A stretch of DNA of 64,000 bases from assembly GCA_963786155.1 (NCBI GenBank), contig CAWAXW010000006.1, positions 124,001-188,000 on the forward strand, read 5' to 3'. This DNA is from CAWAXW01 sp963786155. GTDB taxonomy: Bacteria; Actinomycetota; CADDZG01; WHSQ01. The position numbers and the translations under genes were made by a program. Positions 27,065 to 39,297 of the stretch are shown one piece after another. The notes under the pieces are model-generated. The model saw only the letters and a program-made list of their open reading frames with translations. It did not search any database and had not been told where the DNA came from. Positions within the stretch are counted from its first letter, which is position 1. Each line of letters opens with the position of its first letter.

Positions 27065-28523
27065 ATGTCTGGCTCGTTCTTGCGATCGGGCACGGTCGCG
27101 GCCTCCCTCGCTGTTCTGTTGCTCATCGCGTCCTGCGACGGGTCATCCGACCCCGCGGCACGAGACGAGGATCCGCCCTCGGTGGAAGGCCGCACTCCTG
27201 CCGCGAAACCCAACGACCGAAGGAACGAGAGTCATCGGTTTGGTTGGGACGCTGTCGGGTCCAGACGCGTGGCGCGGCGAGGACGCTTACGAAGGCGCCG
27301 ACCTCGGCGTGCAGATCCTGAACCGGGGACCGGGCGACGACTTCGAATTGGTGACGCGTGACGACGGTGGCGATCCCGCTCAAGCGATGGAGGAGATCTC
27401 GGCCTTCGCCGCGTCCGAACGCACCGTCGGGATCGTTTACGCCGGGCCGCCGGAGGTGCTACCGGAAGCCGAGGAGGTGCTCGCCGATGCGGGGATACCT
27501 GCTCTCTTGTGCTACGGCGACCTCTACTCGGCCCGCGCTCTGAGCCCGCACGTGTTCCAGGTGTCCCCACCGATGCTGTGGCAGGCCCGCCGGATGGCGC
27601 GCTACATCGCCCGGGACCGTCGCTACGAAAAGGTGGGCGTGATGGTCGAGCGATCTGATGAGGGGGCCGCGGCAGCCGATGCAGTTGCAACCGCTGTGGC
27701 GGACGTCGGTGCGAACGTCTCGTCCGTCAACTACGCGTATCAGGAGGACTCGATCACAACGGTGCTGCAGGAGTTGCGCCAAGACCACGTGGAAGTACTG
27801 ATCCTCCAGGGCTCGCCCGCAACCGTCCGGGTCACTACTCGACGAGGTCCAAGAGATGAGAGCGACCTACGAGGACACGCCGGACGCGCGCATCTCTTCT
27901 GCCCGCGGAGGGTCGCGCGTCGTCGGCAGCGCTCCGATTACTGGCAGCCCCAGGTGATCGGCTTCGACCTTGCGATCGCGCCCGGACGAACTCGCCTCCG
28001 GCCGGGAACGGTCGCCGCGGATGCTTACTCGCGCGGCGCTCACTTCTTGCCCGTGCCCGAGCTTCGAGCGTTTCCGGGATGCGTTCGTCAATTGGTGGGA
28101 CTCGGAGCCGCTCGGTTGGGAGCGCCGGGCGTTCGAGGCGACCAACCTGATCGGCTGAGCGGCCCGGATGGCCAGGGACGGACGAGGACGTCGCACTCGC
28201 CTTGGAGCGGATCAGAGGCCGGAGGTTCGGGGGGCTCGATGTGACCTTCGGACCCGACGACCACACCGCGGTCGAGCCGACCACCGATCGGGCTGTGGGT
28301 CGTGCCGGCCCGCAAAGACCGGCCGCCGGGGACCGATCTGCCCCCCGGGCTCCCGTGGGTCCCTCTAGCTCGCGGCTTCTCGATCGACGGCTCCAGAACG
28401 GACGTTTTGCCCCAGGATTGGCGCTATCTCTTCTCCCGGCCCCCTCCGCCGACGGCGCCCGCCCCCCGATACAGGCGGATGCTGTTCTCCGTGACCACGT
28501 CCCGAGCTTCGGACAGTTACTGA
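27065..28523 (+). CDS. Type 1 periplasmic-binding-fold lipoprotein, about seven frameshifts
   Basis: Lipoprotein signal (AVLLLIASC) followed by a Leu/Ile/Val-binding-like fold (Peripla_BP_6): VIGLVGTLSGPDAWRGEDAY, GVQILN, GIVYAGPPEVLPEAE, AGIPALLC, HVFQVSPPMLWQARRMARYI. The second half must be pieced together from frames: SLLDEVQEMRATYEDTP, WQPQVIGFDLAIAP, FRDAFVNWWDSEPLGWERRA, ALERIRGRRFGGLDVTFGPD, then IGLWVVPARKDRPPGTDLPP to a stop at 28523. Shifts near 27223, 27829, 27900, 27985, 28060, 28155 and 28291. No permease genes are adjacent, so it may be an orphan sensor or binding protein. Corrected length is about 480 aa. Confidence 0.75.
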
Positions 28524-28655
28524 GGGGATTTCTGAGTCCGCGAAAAATCCGACTAATAACCGGGCCCTCAGCCGCCGATTGCAGATAGGGAACGATCGGA
28601 GCGGTTCCCGGCGTTCATAAAGGATTACAAGGGGGTATTACTCATCCCCCCTCTC

Positions 28656-28661
28656 TATAAT
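28656..28661 (+). promoter_or_regulatory. Consensus -10 TATAAT upstream of clpC
   Basis: TATAAT within TCTCTATAATCG, 48 nt before the clpC start. No convincing -35 at 16-18 nt. A GGGGG/CCCCC pair (28631-28650) lies directly upstream. The rest of 28524-28655 is AT-richer than the genes and holds only a weak GGATTT/AAATCC stem near 28531-28555. Confidence 0.5.
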
Positions 28662-28708
28662 CGTTATTACCCGGGGGAGCCCCGGGTCGGCATAAGGAGG
28701 CGTGGCCC

Positions 28709-31230
<2,522 letters not shown>

Positions 31231-31251
31231 TAGCTAAGGAACGGGATCAAG

Positions 31252-31285
31252 GCGAAGAAGCCCGGCGTTAGCCGGGCTTCTTCGC
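31252..31285 (+). terminator. Strong hairpin terminator after clpC
   Basis: A perfect 15-bp stem GCGAAGAAGCCCGGC / GCCGGGCTTCTTCGC with a 4-nt GTTA loop, 21 nt after the clpC stop. No T-run follows. It marks the boundary between clpC and the inserted RTX genes. Confidence 0.7.
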
Positions 31286-31365
31286 GCCTAGCGATGCAAC
31301 CGCAGGGCTATCGGATGCGTTATATGGGGAGGAACATTTACAAAACGGCTACCGGGGGAGGCTGC

Positions 31366-34281
31366 ATGCGGCGCACAGGTGTCAGGGTCTGCGTACTCAT
31401 CGGGTTGGCGGCGGTGGGTCTGCTCGCCATGCAACTCCCGTCGCAGGGAGCGGTGAGCTGCGTGTTCAACAACGGCCAGGCAACGGTCACGCTGAACGCG
31501 AACAACGACGTGGCCACCCTCGTCCGGAACGGCGCTGCGATCAACGTGAACGGCTCGCAATGCGGTGCCGCTACGACCGCCAACACCGATGAGATCCACT
31601 TCACGAGTAGCGGGAACATCTCAGGCTCCGTGGTGATCGATCTCAGTGGTGGCCGCTTCGAGCCCGGTATGACGGCAGAGGGCATGGGGACCTCCGAGAT
31701 CGAGATCGAGGTGGCCCTGGGGGCCGGAGGAACCGACGCCCTGACGATCACGGGCTCCTCGGGCGCCGATGCGATCCGTCTCGGGGCCGCGGGGGTCGCG
31801 AACCTGAACGGTGACGACGACGTGGACGTCAGCCCGGTGACCGGTGTCGAGAACATCACCGTTGGTGGAGCGGGCGACAACGACACCCTCTCGGCCGCCG
31901 GGGGCTTGGGCACGGGCGCTGCGGCGACGGTTCCCATAACTCTCAACGGCGGCGACGGCAACGACACCCTGACGGGTGGTGACGGGGCCGACCCACTGAA
32001 CGGAGGTAATGGCGCCGACACGCTGAACGGCAACGACGGCAACGACATCCTGACCGGGGGCGCGAACAACGACACCGAGAACGGTGGGAACAACGACGAT
32101 CGCTTCGAGCAAGAGAGCTCGTCCAACGGCGCCGACATCCTCGATGGAGGTGCAGGGTCGGACACCGCCGATTATGCGGGGAGGTCGGGCAACCTTTCGA
32201 TCCTTCTCGACGGCGCGGCGAACGATGGCGAGCCAGGCGAGGCCGATCAGGTCGCCGCGGACGTAGAGCATGTCCAAGCGGGGGCCGGCTCTGACGTCGT
32301 CACAGGAAGCGCGTCGGCCAACACGCTGACCGGGAATGCCGGCGACGACACCTTCCGCGGAGCCGGAGGCAACGACACCCTCAGCGGACTGGTGGGCAAC
32401 GACACGCTCATAGGCGAGGCCGGGGCCGACACCGAGAACGGCGGTGACGGGAACGACACGTTCGACCAAGAGGCAGCGGCCAACGGTGGAGACAATCTCG
32501 TCGGCAATGCGGGGACCGACACCGCCAACTACCAGGCGCGCACCGCCGCGCTGGATCTGGTCGCCGGGGGCGCCGCGAACGATGGAGCAGCCGGAGAGAA
32601 CGACGACATCGATGCCGATATCGAGGTTCTGCGCGGCGGGTCGGCGGCCGACACCATCACGGGGGCCGGCGGGGACAACAGCCTCTTCGGCAACGGCGGG
32701 AACGACTCACTGAATGGGGCGGGGGGCAACGACACTCTGACCGGATCGGCCGGTAACGACATCGAGAACGGCGGTGACGGCAACGACACCTTCGACCAAG
32801 AGGCCGCGGCGAACGGCGGCGACCGCCTCGAAGGCGCAGGCGGAACCGACACCGCCGATTACAGCGCCCGGCCCACCGCGATCTCGGTCACCTTGGACGG
32901 GAACCCGAACGATGGAGCAGCCGGAGAGAACGACGATGTCGAGACGGATGTCGAGAACGTCCTGGGGGGGCCGGGCAACGACACCCTGACCGGTGACACC
33001 GGCAACAACCTCTTACGCGGGAACGGGGGCAATGACACCCTCAGCGGCCTGGCGGGCAACGACACGCTCGAGGGCGGCGACGGCAACGACAACCTCAACG
33101 GGGGCGCAGGCAACGACACGGAGAACGGCGGCCAAGGCGACGACCTGTTCCAGCAGGAGGCTGCCGATAACGGATCCGACACCTTGCAGGGTGGCGGCGG
33201 AGCGGGCGACACGGCCGATTACTCGGCTCGCACCGTTGGCTTGCTGCTCACACTCGACGCGATTGCGAACGACGGTGCCTCGGGCGAGGCCGACAACATC
33301 GGTTCGGATATATCCAACCTCGTCGGTGGGTCCGGCAACGACTCGATCTCGGGATCCGGTGCCGCAAACGTTCTTACCGGCGGGGCGGGGGACGATTCGA
33401 TCAACGGGAACGTCGGCAACGACACCGAGAACGGGGGGGACGGCAACGACCTGTTCTTCCAGGAATCGGTGTCGAACGGTCCCGACATCTTGAACGGCGG
33501 CAACGGGATCGACTCCGCGGACTACCGGGGGCGGAACACGCCCGTGACCATCACGCTCGACGGAGCTTCGGACGACGGCGAAGCGGGCGAGGCCGACAAC
33601 GTCGGCACGGATGTCGAGAATCTCCTCGGCGGCACGGCCGCCGACACGCTCGTGGGTGATGGCGATGCGAACAGCCTCGAGGGTGGATTCGGAAACGACA
33701 TCCTTAGCGGTTTGGGGGAAGCGGACTCCCACAACGGTGGAGAGGGCGCCGACGGCGTCTCGTTCGCGGCTTCCACCGACGGAGTAACGGTCGATCTTGC
33801 GGCCGGAACCGGCTCAGGTGGCGACGCGGCCGGGGACACGTACACCTCTATCGAGAACGTCCAGGGATCCGAACAGCGCGACACCTTGTCGGGCACCGAC
33901 ACCGGGAACCAGCTGAACGGTAAAGACGGAAACGACACCCTCAATGGCGGTGGAGGAGACGACAAGCTCAACGGCAACGAGGGTCTCGACACTTTCCGCG
34001 CGGGAGCCGGGAACGACGATGCGCTCGGAGGGGCCGGCGACGACGATCTCTCGGGTGGAGAAGGAGACGACACGCTCAGCGGGGCGAAGGGCCTCGACAC
34101 CCTCAGTGGTGGGGACGGTCGTGACGTGATCACAGGAGCCGGGGGCCGCGACCAGCTCACGGGCGGCGAGGGCAACGACAATCTGAAGGGCGGCTCCGGC
34201 AACGACAAGCTGAACGGTGGCGGCGGCCGCGATGTCTGCCGGGGCGGCACGGGCAAGGACGAGACCAAGAACTGCGAATAG
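31366..34281 (+). CDS. Giant secreted RTX-type Ca-binding repeat protein, copy 1
   Basis: 971 aa, unbroken. A signal peptide (VCVLIGLAAVGLLAMQLPSQG) is followed by a roughly 170-residue N-terminal domain with two Cys (AVSC, SQCGAA). Five ~115-residue modules then each combine RTX nonapeptides (GGDGNDTL type) with a conserved DTADYSAR...LDG..NDG..GE.D...D.E...GG segment. One variant module (STDGVTVDLAAGTGSGGDAA) and a run of plain RTX repeats follow, ending GGRDVCRGGTGKD...NCE. ATG 31366 has GGGGGAGG 5 nt upstream. RTX repeats bind Ca2+ and fold outside the cell; no type I secretion genes are in the window, so Sec export is likely. Confidence 0.85.
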   Translation: MRRTGVRVCVLIGLAAVGLLAMQLPSQGAVSCVFNNGQATVTLNANNDVATLVRNGAAINVNGSQCGAATTANTDEIHFTSSGNISGSVVIDLSGGRFEPGMTAEGMGTSEIEIEVALGAGGTDALTITGSSGADAIRLGAAGVANLNGDDDVDVSPVTGVENITVGGAGDNDTLSAAGGLGTGAAATVPITLNGGDGNDTLTGGDGADPLNGGNGADTLNGNDGNDILTGGANNDTENGGNNDDRFEQESSSNGADILDGGAGSDTADYAGRSGNLSILLDGAANDGEPGEADQVAADVEHVQAGAGSDVVTGSASANTLTGNAGDDTFRGAGGNDTLSGLVGNDTLIGEAGADTENGGDGNDTFDQEAAANGGDNLVGNAGTDTANYQARTAALDLVAGGAANDGAAGENDDIDADIEVLRGGSAADTITGAGGDNSLFGNGGNDSLNGAGGNDTLTGSAGNDIENGGDGNDTFDQEAAANGGDRLEGAGGTDTADYSARPTAISVTLDGNPNDGAAGENDDVETDVENVLGGPGNDTLTGDTGNNLLRGNGGNDTLSGLAGNDTLEGGDGNDNLNGGAGNDTENGGQGDDLFQQEAADNGSDTLQGGGGAGDTADYSARTVGLLLTLDAIANDGASGEADNIGSDISNLVGGSGNDSISGSGAANVLTGGAGDDSINGNVGNDTENGGDGNDLFFQESVSNGPDILNGGNGIDSADYRGRNTPVTITLDGASDDGEAGEADNVGTDVENLLGGTAADTLVGDGDANSLEGGFGNDILSGLGEADSHNGGEGADGVSFAASTDGVTVDLAAGTGSGGDAAGDTYTSIENVQGSEQRDTLSGTDTGNQLNGKDGNDTLNGGGGDDKLNGNEGLDTFRAGAGNDDALGGAGDDDLSGGEGDDTLSGAKGLDTLSGGDGRDVITGAGGRDQLTGGEGNDNLKGGSGNDKLNGGGGRDVCRGGTGKDETKNCE

Positions 34282-34283
34282 CT

Positions 34284-37200
34284 ATGGCGGTCTGGGGGGG
34301 CAAGCCCCAAACTGTGGGCATGCCCCTTCAGCCCGTGAGGAAGGCGTCGCTTCTCATCCTGGGCGCCGCGACCTGCCTCTTCGTCCTGTGGCCCACTCCG
34401 AGATCGTTCGGCGCGGTGTCGTGCACGTTCACGTTCGGCGACACCGCCGAGGTCGTGTTGTCGGCCGCAGGGGACTCGGCCACGGTGGGACGGACCGCCG
34501 GTGGAGCCATAAGGGTCAATGGAGCCGCGTGTGGCGCTGCAACGGTTACGAACACCGATCAGATCTTCATCCGCGACACCGACCGCGGGGAACACGTCGG
34601 TGACGATCGATCTGACCTCCGGACCTTTCGCGCCGGGCGCGTTCGCCGAGTTCGGCGACGAATCGGAGATCGAGATCGAGATCGACCTCAATCAAGGCAC
34701 CGGCGATTCGCTGAGGGTGCTCGAGGCCGCCGGCGGGTCTTCTCTTGAGATGGGCGACGGGGGAGGGCCGCAGATAAACCTCAACGGTGACGGCGACGCC
34801 GACATCACCCCGATCGACGACGTCGAGTCGTTCATCCTCGAGATGGGCGACGGGAACGACACGGCCGGCGCAGCGGGAGGCAATTCAACGGGGGTTGCGA
34901 TGACTATCCCCATAACCATCAACGGTGGCGGCGGCAACGACACGATCACCGGCGGCGACGGCAACGACACTTTGAGTGGCGGGGACGGCAACGACACGCT
35001 CAACGGCGCCGCCGGCAACGACAGCTTCGCTGTCGGCGCGGCTCCCGACGGAACGGACGCGGTCAATGGCGGCCAGGGTGTGGACGTTGCTAGCTACTCA
35101 GCGCGCTCGACCTCGGTGTCCGTGTCGCTCGACGGTTCTCCGAATGATGGAGCCTCCGGCGAAAGCGACAATGTCGCCGGGGATGTAGAGAACATAGGCG
35201 GAGGCCAGGGCGCAGACACGATCACCGGCTCCCCGTTCGGGAACACACTCAGCGGTAACGGTGGCGACGACACGATCGACGGCGGAGCGGGGAGCGACAC
35301 GGTGGACGGGGGAGAGGGCGACGATCAACTGCTTGGGGGTTCGACCTCCGACAGCACGGACGTCTTCCTTGGGGGAATCGGTACGGACACAATGTCGTAC
35401 GCAGCACGCACCGCTCCGGTGACCGTATCCCTCGATGCGCAAGGCAACGACGGCCAGCAGGGGGAGAACGACAACGTGTCGACCGGGGTCGAGAACCTCG
35501 TAGGAGGCAGTGAGGCCGACTCGCTTACCGGCGACGCTTCGGCGAACAGGCTCGAAGGAGGACCGGGCAACGATGTCGTGGCCGGCGGCGCGGGAGACGA
35601 CGAGCTCGTTACCGCGGCGACGCCGGATGGCGCCGACCAGCTCTCCGGCGGCGACGGTAACGACATAGTCGACTATGCAACGCGCCAGACCCCCGTCTCT
35701 GTCTCGCTCGACGGGACGGCGAACGATGGCGGGACCGGCGAAGGCGATGACGTGAAGCCCGGCGTCGAACGGATCGGCGGAGGGAGCGCGGCGGATTCCC
35801 TGACCGGGTCGGCCGGTCCCGAGGCGCTCCTCGGGAACGACGGAGCCGACTCTTTGGACGGCGGCGACGGCAACGATGTGCTCACGGGTGGTGGAGGAGC
35901 CGACACCATGATCGCGCACGCTGCCCCCGACGGAGCCGACTCATTCGAGGGTGGAGAAGGAAGCGACACCGCCGACTACTCCGCACGAACCTCAGCGGTC
36001 GACCTCTCGCTCGACGGAGCTGCAAACGACGGAGGGACCGGCGAGGGCGACATGCTCGCCGCCGAGAATCTCCGCGGCGGCGCGGGCGGCGACAAGCTTG
36101 CCGGCAACGATGGCGCCAACGAGCTCTGCGGGCGGGCCCGGCGACGACGGATTGACGGGGGGTCGCAGCGGCGGATGCGCTCACCGGTGGTGACGGCAAG
36201 GACCGCGGCAGGCTATGCGACGTCGCCCTCCGGCGTTCAGGTTTCGCTGGCGACAGGTGCGGCGTCCGGGGGCGACGCGGCCGGGGACGTGCTGACGAGC
36301 ATCGAGGATCTCGGTGGTTCTGCCCACGACGATGACCTGACCGGTGACGGCCAGGCCAACGGCCTGGCCGGCGCCGAGGGTGACGACACGCTCGAAGGTG
36401 GCCCGGGTGGCGACTCGTTCGACGGCGGTGGGGGCAAGGACCTGCTCAGCTACAAGGGTTCGACCGGCCGCGGTCAAGGTCGATCTCACCGCGGGCACGT
36501 TCGAGGGGGGCGATGCCGAGGGCGATTCGATCCTGGGGTTGCTCGAGGGCCTCATCTCGACGCTCGAGGACCTGCTCGGCTCACCGCTGGCGGATCGGTT
36601 GCTGGGCGACTCCCAAGCCAACCGGCTCCGTGGCGGGGCGGGCGACGACAGGATCGAAGGACGAGGAGGAGCCGACCTGATCGAAGGGGCCGACGGCAAG
36701 GACGAGCTCGTTGGGGGAGCCGAGGGCGACGTTCTCGATGGCGGCGGGGGCGTCGACACCCTCGATTACTCGGACTCGGCCGGCCGCAGTCCAGGTGGAC
36801 CTTGCGGCAGGAACAGCCTCCGGAGGAGATGCCGAAGGCGATTCGCTCGTGGCCGATGCGCAAAGCCTGATCTCGACGCTTGAATCGATCCTCGGCTCGG
36901 CTGCGGGCGACTCCTTGCTCGGCGACGCCAGGCCCAACGTTCTTGCGGGGGGGCCGGGCGACGACGTGCTCACCGGGGGAGGCGGCGCGGATCAGATCGA
37001 CGGAGCCGGTGGGCTCGACCGGATCGATGGCGCCGCCGGCTCGGACCAGATCCTGGGCGGTCTCCAAGACGACCGCGATCTCCGCCGGCGGGGGCGGAGA
37101 CGTCGCCGAGGGAGGGGAAGGCAACGACAACCTCAAAGGCCAGGGGGGCGGAGATCTCTTGAGAGGCGATGCGGGGACCGACGTTCTCGTCGGGGGGAAG

Positions 37201-37284
37201 GGACGCGATCGTTTCGACGGCGGGCCGGGGATGGACGACTGCAAGGACGTCGCCAAAGACGAGAAGAAGGCAGGCTGCGAGTAA
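34284..37284 (+). CDS. Giant secreted RTX-type protein, copy 2 (paralogue, about six frameshifts)
   Basis: Starts 2 nt after copy 1. The N-terminal domain is clearly paralogous (GAVSC..., VNGAACGAAT, ESEIEIEIDLNQG, GNSTGVAMTIPITINGGGG). Four DYSAR/LDG.NDG modules follow, then three modules of the variant type (SPSGVQVSLATGAASGGDAA; AVKVDLTAGTFEGGDAEGDS; AVQVDLAAGTASGGDAEGDS). It ends DRFDGGPGMDDCKD...AGCE. Frames change near 34580, 36130, 36203, 36470, 36785 and 37077, all explained by one extra C or G. ATG 34284 is used for coupling; ATG 34320 gives a cleaner signal peptide (ASLLILGAATCLFVLW). Confidence 0.8.
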
Positions 37285-37301
37285 CTGTCGCACCTCGTCT
37301 A

Positions 37302-37307
37302 TAGCGT
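37302..37307 (+). promoter_or_regulatory. -10 box TAGCGT (leaderless radA)
   Basis: TAGCGT ends 7 nt before ATG 37315. Confidence 0.45.
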
Positions 37308-37314
37308 CTCGATC

Positions 37315-38653
37315 ATGAATAGATGCGGTGGTTGTGGCTACTCGTCGCGGAAGTGGTTCGGCCGGTGCCCCGAGTGCGGGGGCTGGAACACGGCCCGCTC
37401 GTCGAGCACTTCGGGCGGAGCGCCCGTGGTCGCCCTCGGTGGGTCGCGACCCAAAGAACGCGTGAGGTGTGGGCTCGGTGAGCTCGACCGCGTCCTGGGC
37501 GGAGGGTTCGTCGTGGGCCAATCGTGTTTGCTCGCAGGCGAGCCGGGCATCGGGAAGTCGACGTTGGTGCTGCAACTCCTCGATGGGCTTGCCGCCGAGG
37601 GACGACGGTGCTTGCTGGTGTCCGGCGAGGAGTCCATCGAGCAGATCTCGCTGCGGGCGGCCCGGCTGGGCATCCCTCCGGATCGCTTGCGCGCGTGCTC
37701 GACGACTTCGCTTCCAGTAGTCCTGGAGACCATAGCCTCGGAGGAGCCGGAGGTCGTGGTCGTCGACTCCATCCAGACGATCCATGACCCCTCGGCCGAT
37801 TCGATCGGCGGTGGACCCGCTCAGGTCGCTGCCTGTGCCACCGCCCTGACACGGCACGGCAAGGAGCATGGGTCGGTCGTGGTCCTCGTCGGTCACGTCA
37901 CCAAAGAGGGCTCGGTCGCCGGACCCAAGGCCCTCGAGCACTTGGTCGACGCGGTCTTCGCGCTCGAGGGGGAGCGTTCCGGCTCTCTGCGTCTCGTGCG
38001 GGCCCTGAAGAACAGGTTCGGGTCTTGCGAAGAGACCGGTGTGTTCGCGATGGAAGCAGACGGTCTGAACGGAAGTGGTCGATCCTCGGCGTTCCTGTTG
38101 GGAGGACGAAGGCCGGGTCCGGGATCGATCGTCTATCCGGGCCTCCAAGGGACGCGCCCGATGCTGATCGAGTTGCAAGCACTCGTGGCGGAAACGCGGG
38201 CTTTGCCTCGCCGGGTTGCGATCGGAACCGAGGCGACGGCGACTGGACCTCTTGCTCGGCGTCCTGGCCCAGCGCGCAGACGTGCTGACTCCTACTCACG
38301 ATGTCTTCGTGGCCGCAGCGGGAGGAGTCGCTGCCAAAGAACCGGGCGCGGACCTTCCTCTGTCCCTTGCGATCGCGTCGGCGTTGCGAGACATCCCGGT
38401 CCCGGGCGATCTCGTTGCCCTGGGTGAGGTCGGCTTGCGGGGAGAGGTCAGAGGCGTACCCGGCACCAGACGCCGGTTGTTGGAGGCCGAGCGGCTCGGA
38501 TTCAGGGTGGCGCTGGTGCCGCCGGGTTCGAGCGAAACGTCGGCAAGGATTCGCGTACGCGAGGTCGAAACGGTCGCAGACGCGGTGAGCATCATCGATT
38601 CGGAGTCCCCACGTGTCGCTCGCGACGCCGGATCCACAGTCCGTATCGCGTAG
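37315..38653 (+). CDS. radA: DNA repair protein RadA (one frameshift)
   Basis: RecA-like ATPase for recombination intermediate processing. N-terminal C4 zinc finger (CGGCGYSSRKWFGRCPECGG), Walker A GEPGIGKST, the RadA-specific KNRFGSCEETG, and a C-terminal Lon-like domain (VAAAGGVAAKEPGADLPLSLA; GEVGLRGEVRGVPG). The frame shifts by +1 near 38243, and the next frame continues LDLLLGVLAQRADV. Corrected length is about 446 aa. disA, which usually follows radA, is absent; carD follows directly. Confidence 0.94.
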
Positions 38654-38678
38654 TGAGCGTGTTACTCTGGGTGACATC

Positions 38679-38698
38679 AAGGCCCGCCCTACGGCCTT
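38679..38698 (+). terminator. Hairpin between radA and carD (terminator or attenuator)
   Basis: AAGGCC-8 nt loop-GGCCTT followed by TCCCCTTT, 25 nt after the radA stop and 58 nt before the carD start. The stem is short, so this is tentative. The remaining 103-nt gap holds an AGGAGG (38740-38745) for carD. Confidence 0.4.
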
Positions 38699-38756
38699 TC
38701 CCCTTTGCGGCGTACCTGTTGCCGCACGGGGACTTAGGTAGGAGGTTGTTCACGAC

Positions 38757-39240
38757 GTGGCATTCCGAGTCGGCGACAAGGTCGTCTACCCCCATCACGG
38801 TGCAGCGATCATCGAAGGCATGGAAGAAGCGCGAACTGTTCGGCGAACGGCGTGAGTACTACATCCTCAAGCTGGCCTACGGTGAGCTGACCCTCATGGT
38901 GCCGACGGACTCCACGGAGGAAGTCGGGTTGCGTGAGGTAACGCCGGCGAAGGAAGTCCCTAAGGTCATCAAGGTCCTCAAGAAACAAGAGGCAACGACC
39001 AACACCACCAACTGGTCCCGGCGCTTCAAGGCCAATGTCGAGAAGCTCCGCTCGGGCGACATCTATCAGGTCGCCGACGTCGTTCGAAGCCTCCACCAGC
39101 GCGACAAGGAGAAGGGCCTGTCGGCGGGCGAGAAGCGCATGCTCACGAAGGCCCGCCAGATCCTCGTCTCCGAGCTCACGTTCTCGAAGGACTGCAACGA
39201 GGAAGAGGCCGAGAAGCTCCTCGACGAGGTGCTCGGATAG
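38757..39240 (+). CDS. carD: CarD-family transcription regulator (one frameshift)
   Basis: RNA-polymerase-binding protein that stabilises open complexes at rRNA and other promoters. The N-terminus FRVGDKVVYPHHGAAIIEGM is the RNAP-interaction domain, then after a +1 shift near 38826, RREYYILKLAYGELTLMVP. The DNA-binding helical part is TNWSRRFKANVEKLRSGDIY with RDKEKGLSAGEKRMLTKARQ, very close to mycobacterial CarD. GTG 38757 has AGGAGG 11 nt upstream. Corrected length is about 160 aa. Precedes ispDF as in M. tuberculosis. Confidence 0.95.
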
Positions 39241-39251
39241 CGCCCTTTTTT

Positions 39252-39297
39252 CTCAGGGGGATCACCGCCTTGCAGGCGCTCTCCCCCCGAACCCCCC
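39252..39297 (+). repeat. Dispersed GC-rich palindromic repeat, copy A
   Basis: CTCAGGGGG.TCACCGCC.TGC.GG and then a CGCTC.CCCCCCGAACCCCCC tail. The other copy is at 54263-54309, same strand, about 47 columns with five mismatches and one 1-nt indel. Outer G- and C-runs and an inner CGCC/GGCG can pair. This copy lies between carD and ispDF and supplies the first codons of ispDF. Confidence 0.6.

Noticed and set aside
31338..34691. Ser/Pro-rich open frames on the minus strand
   Set aside because: They mirror the Gly/Asp/Asn codons of the RTX repeats; composition alone explains them.
31900..37200. Short direct repeats resembling a CRISPR array
   Set aside because: Repeats follow a 27-nt protein-coding period (GGxGxDxLx), have no constant repeat with unique spacers, and no cas genes are present.
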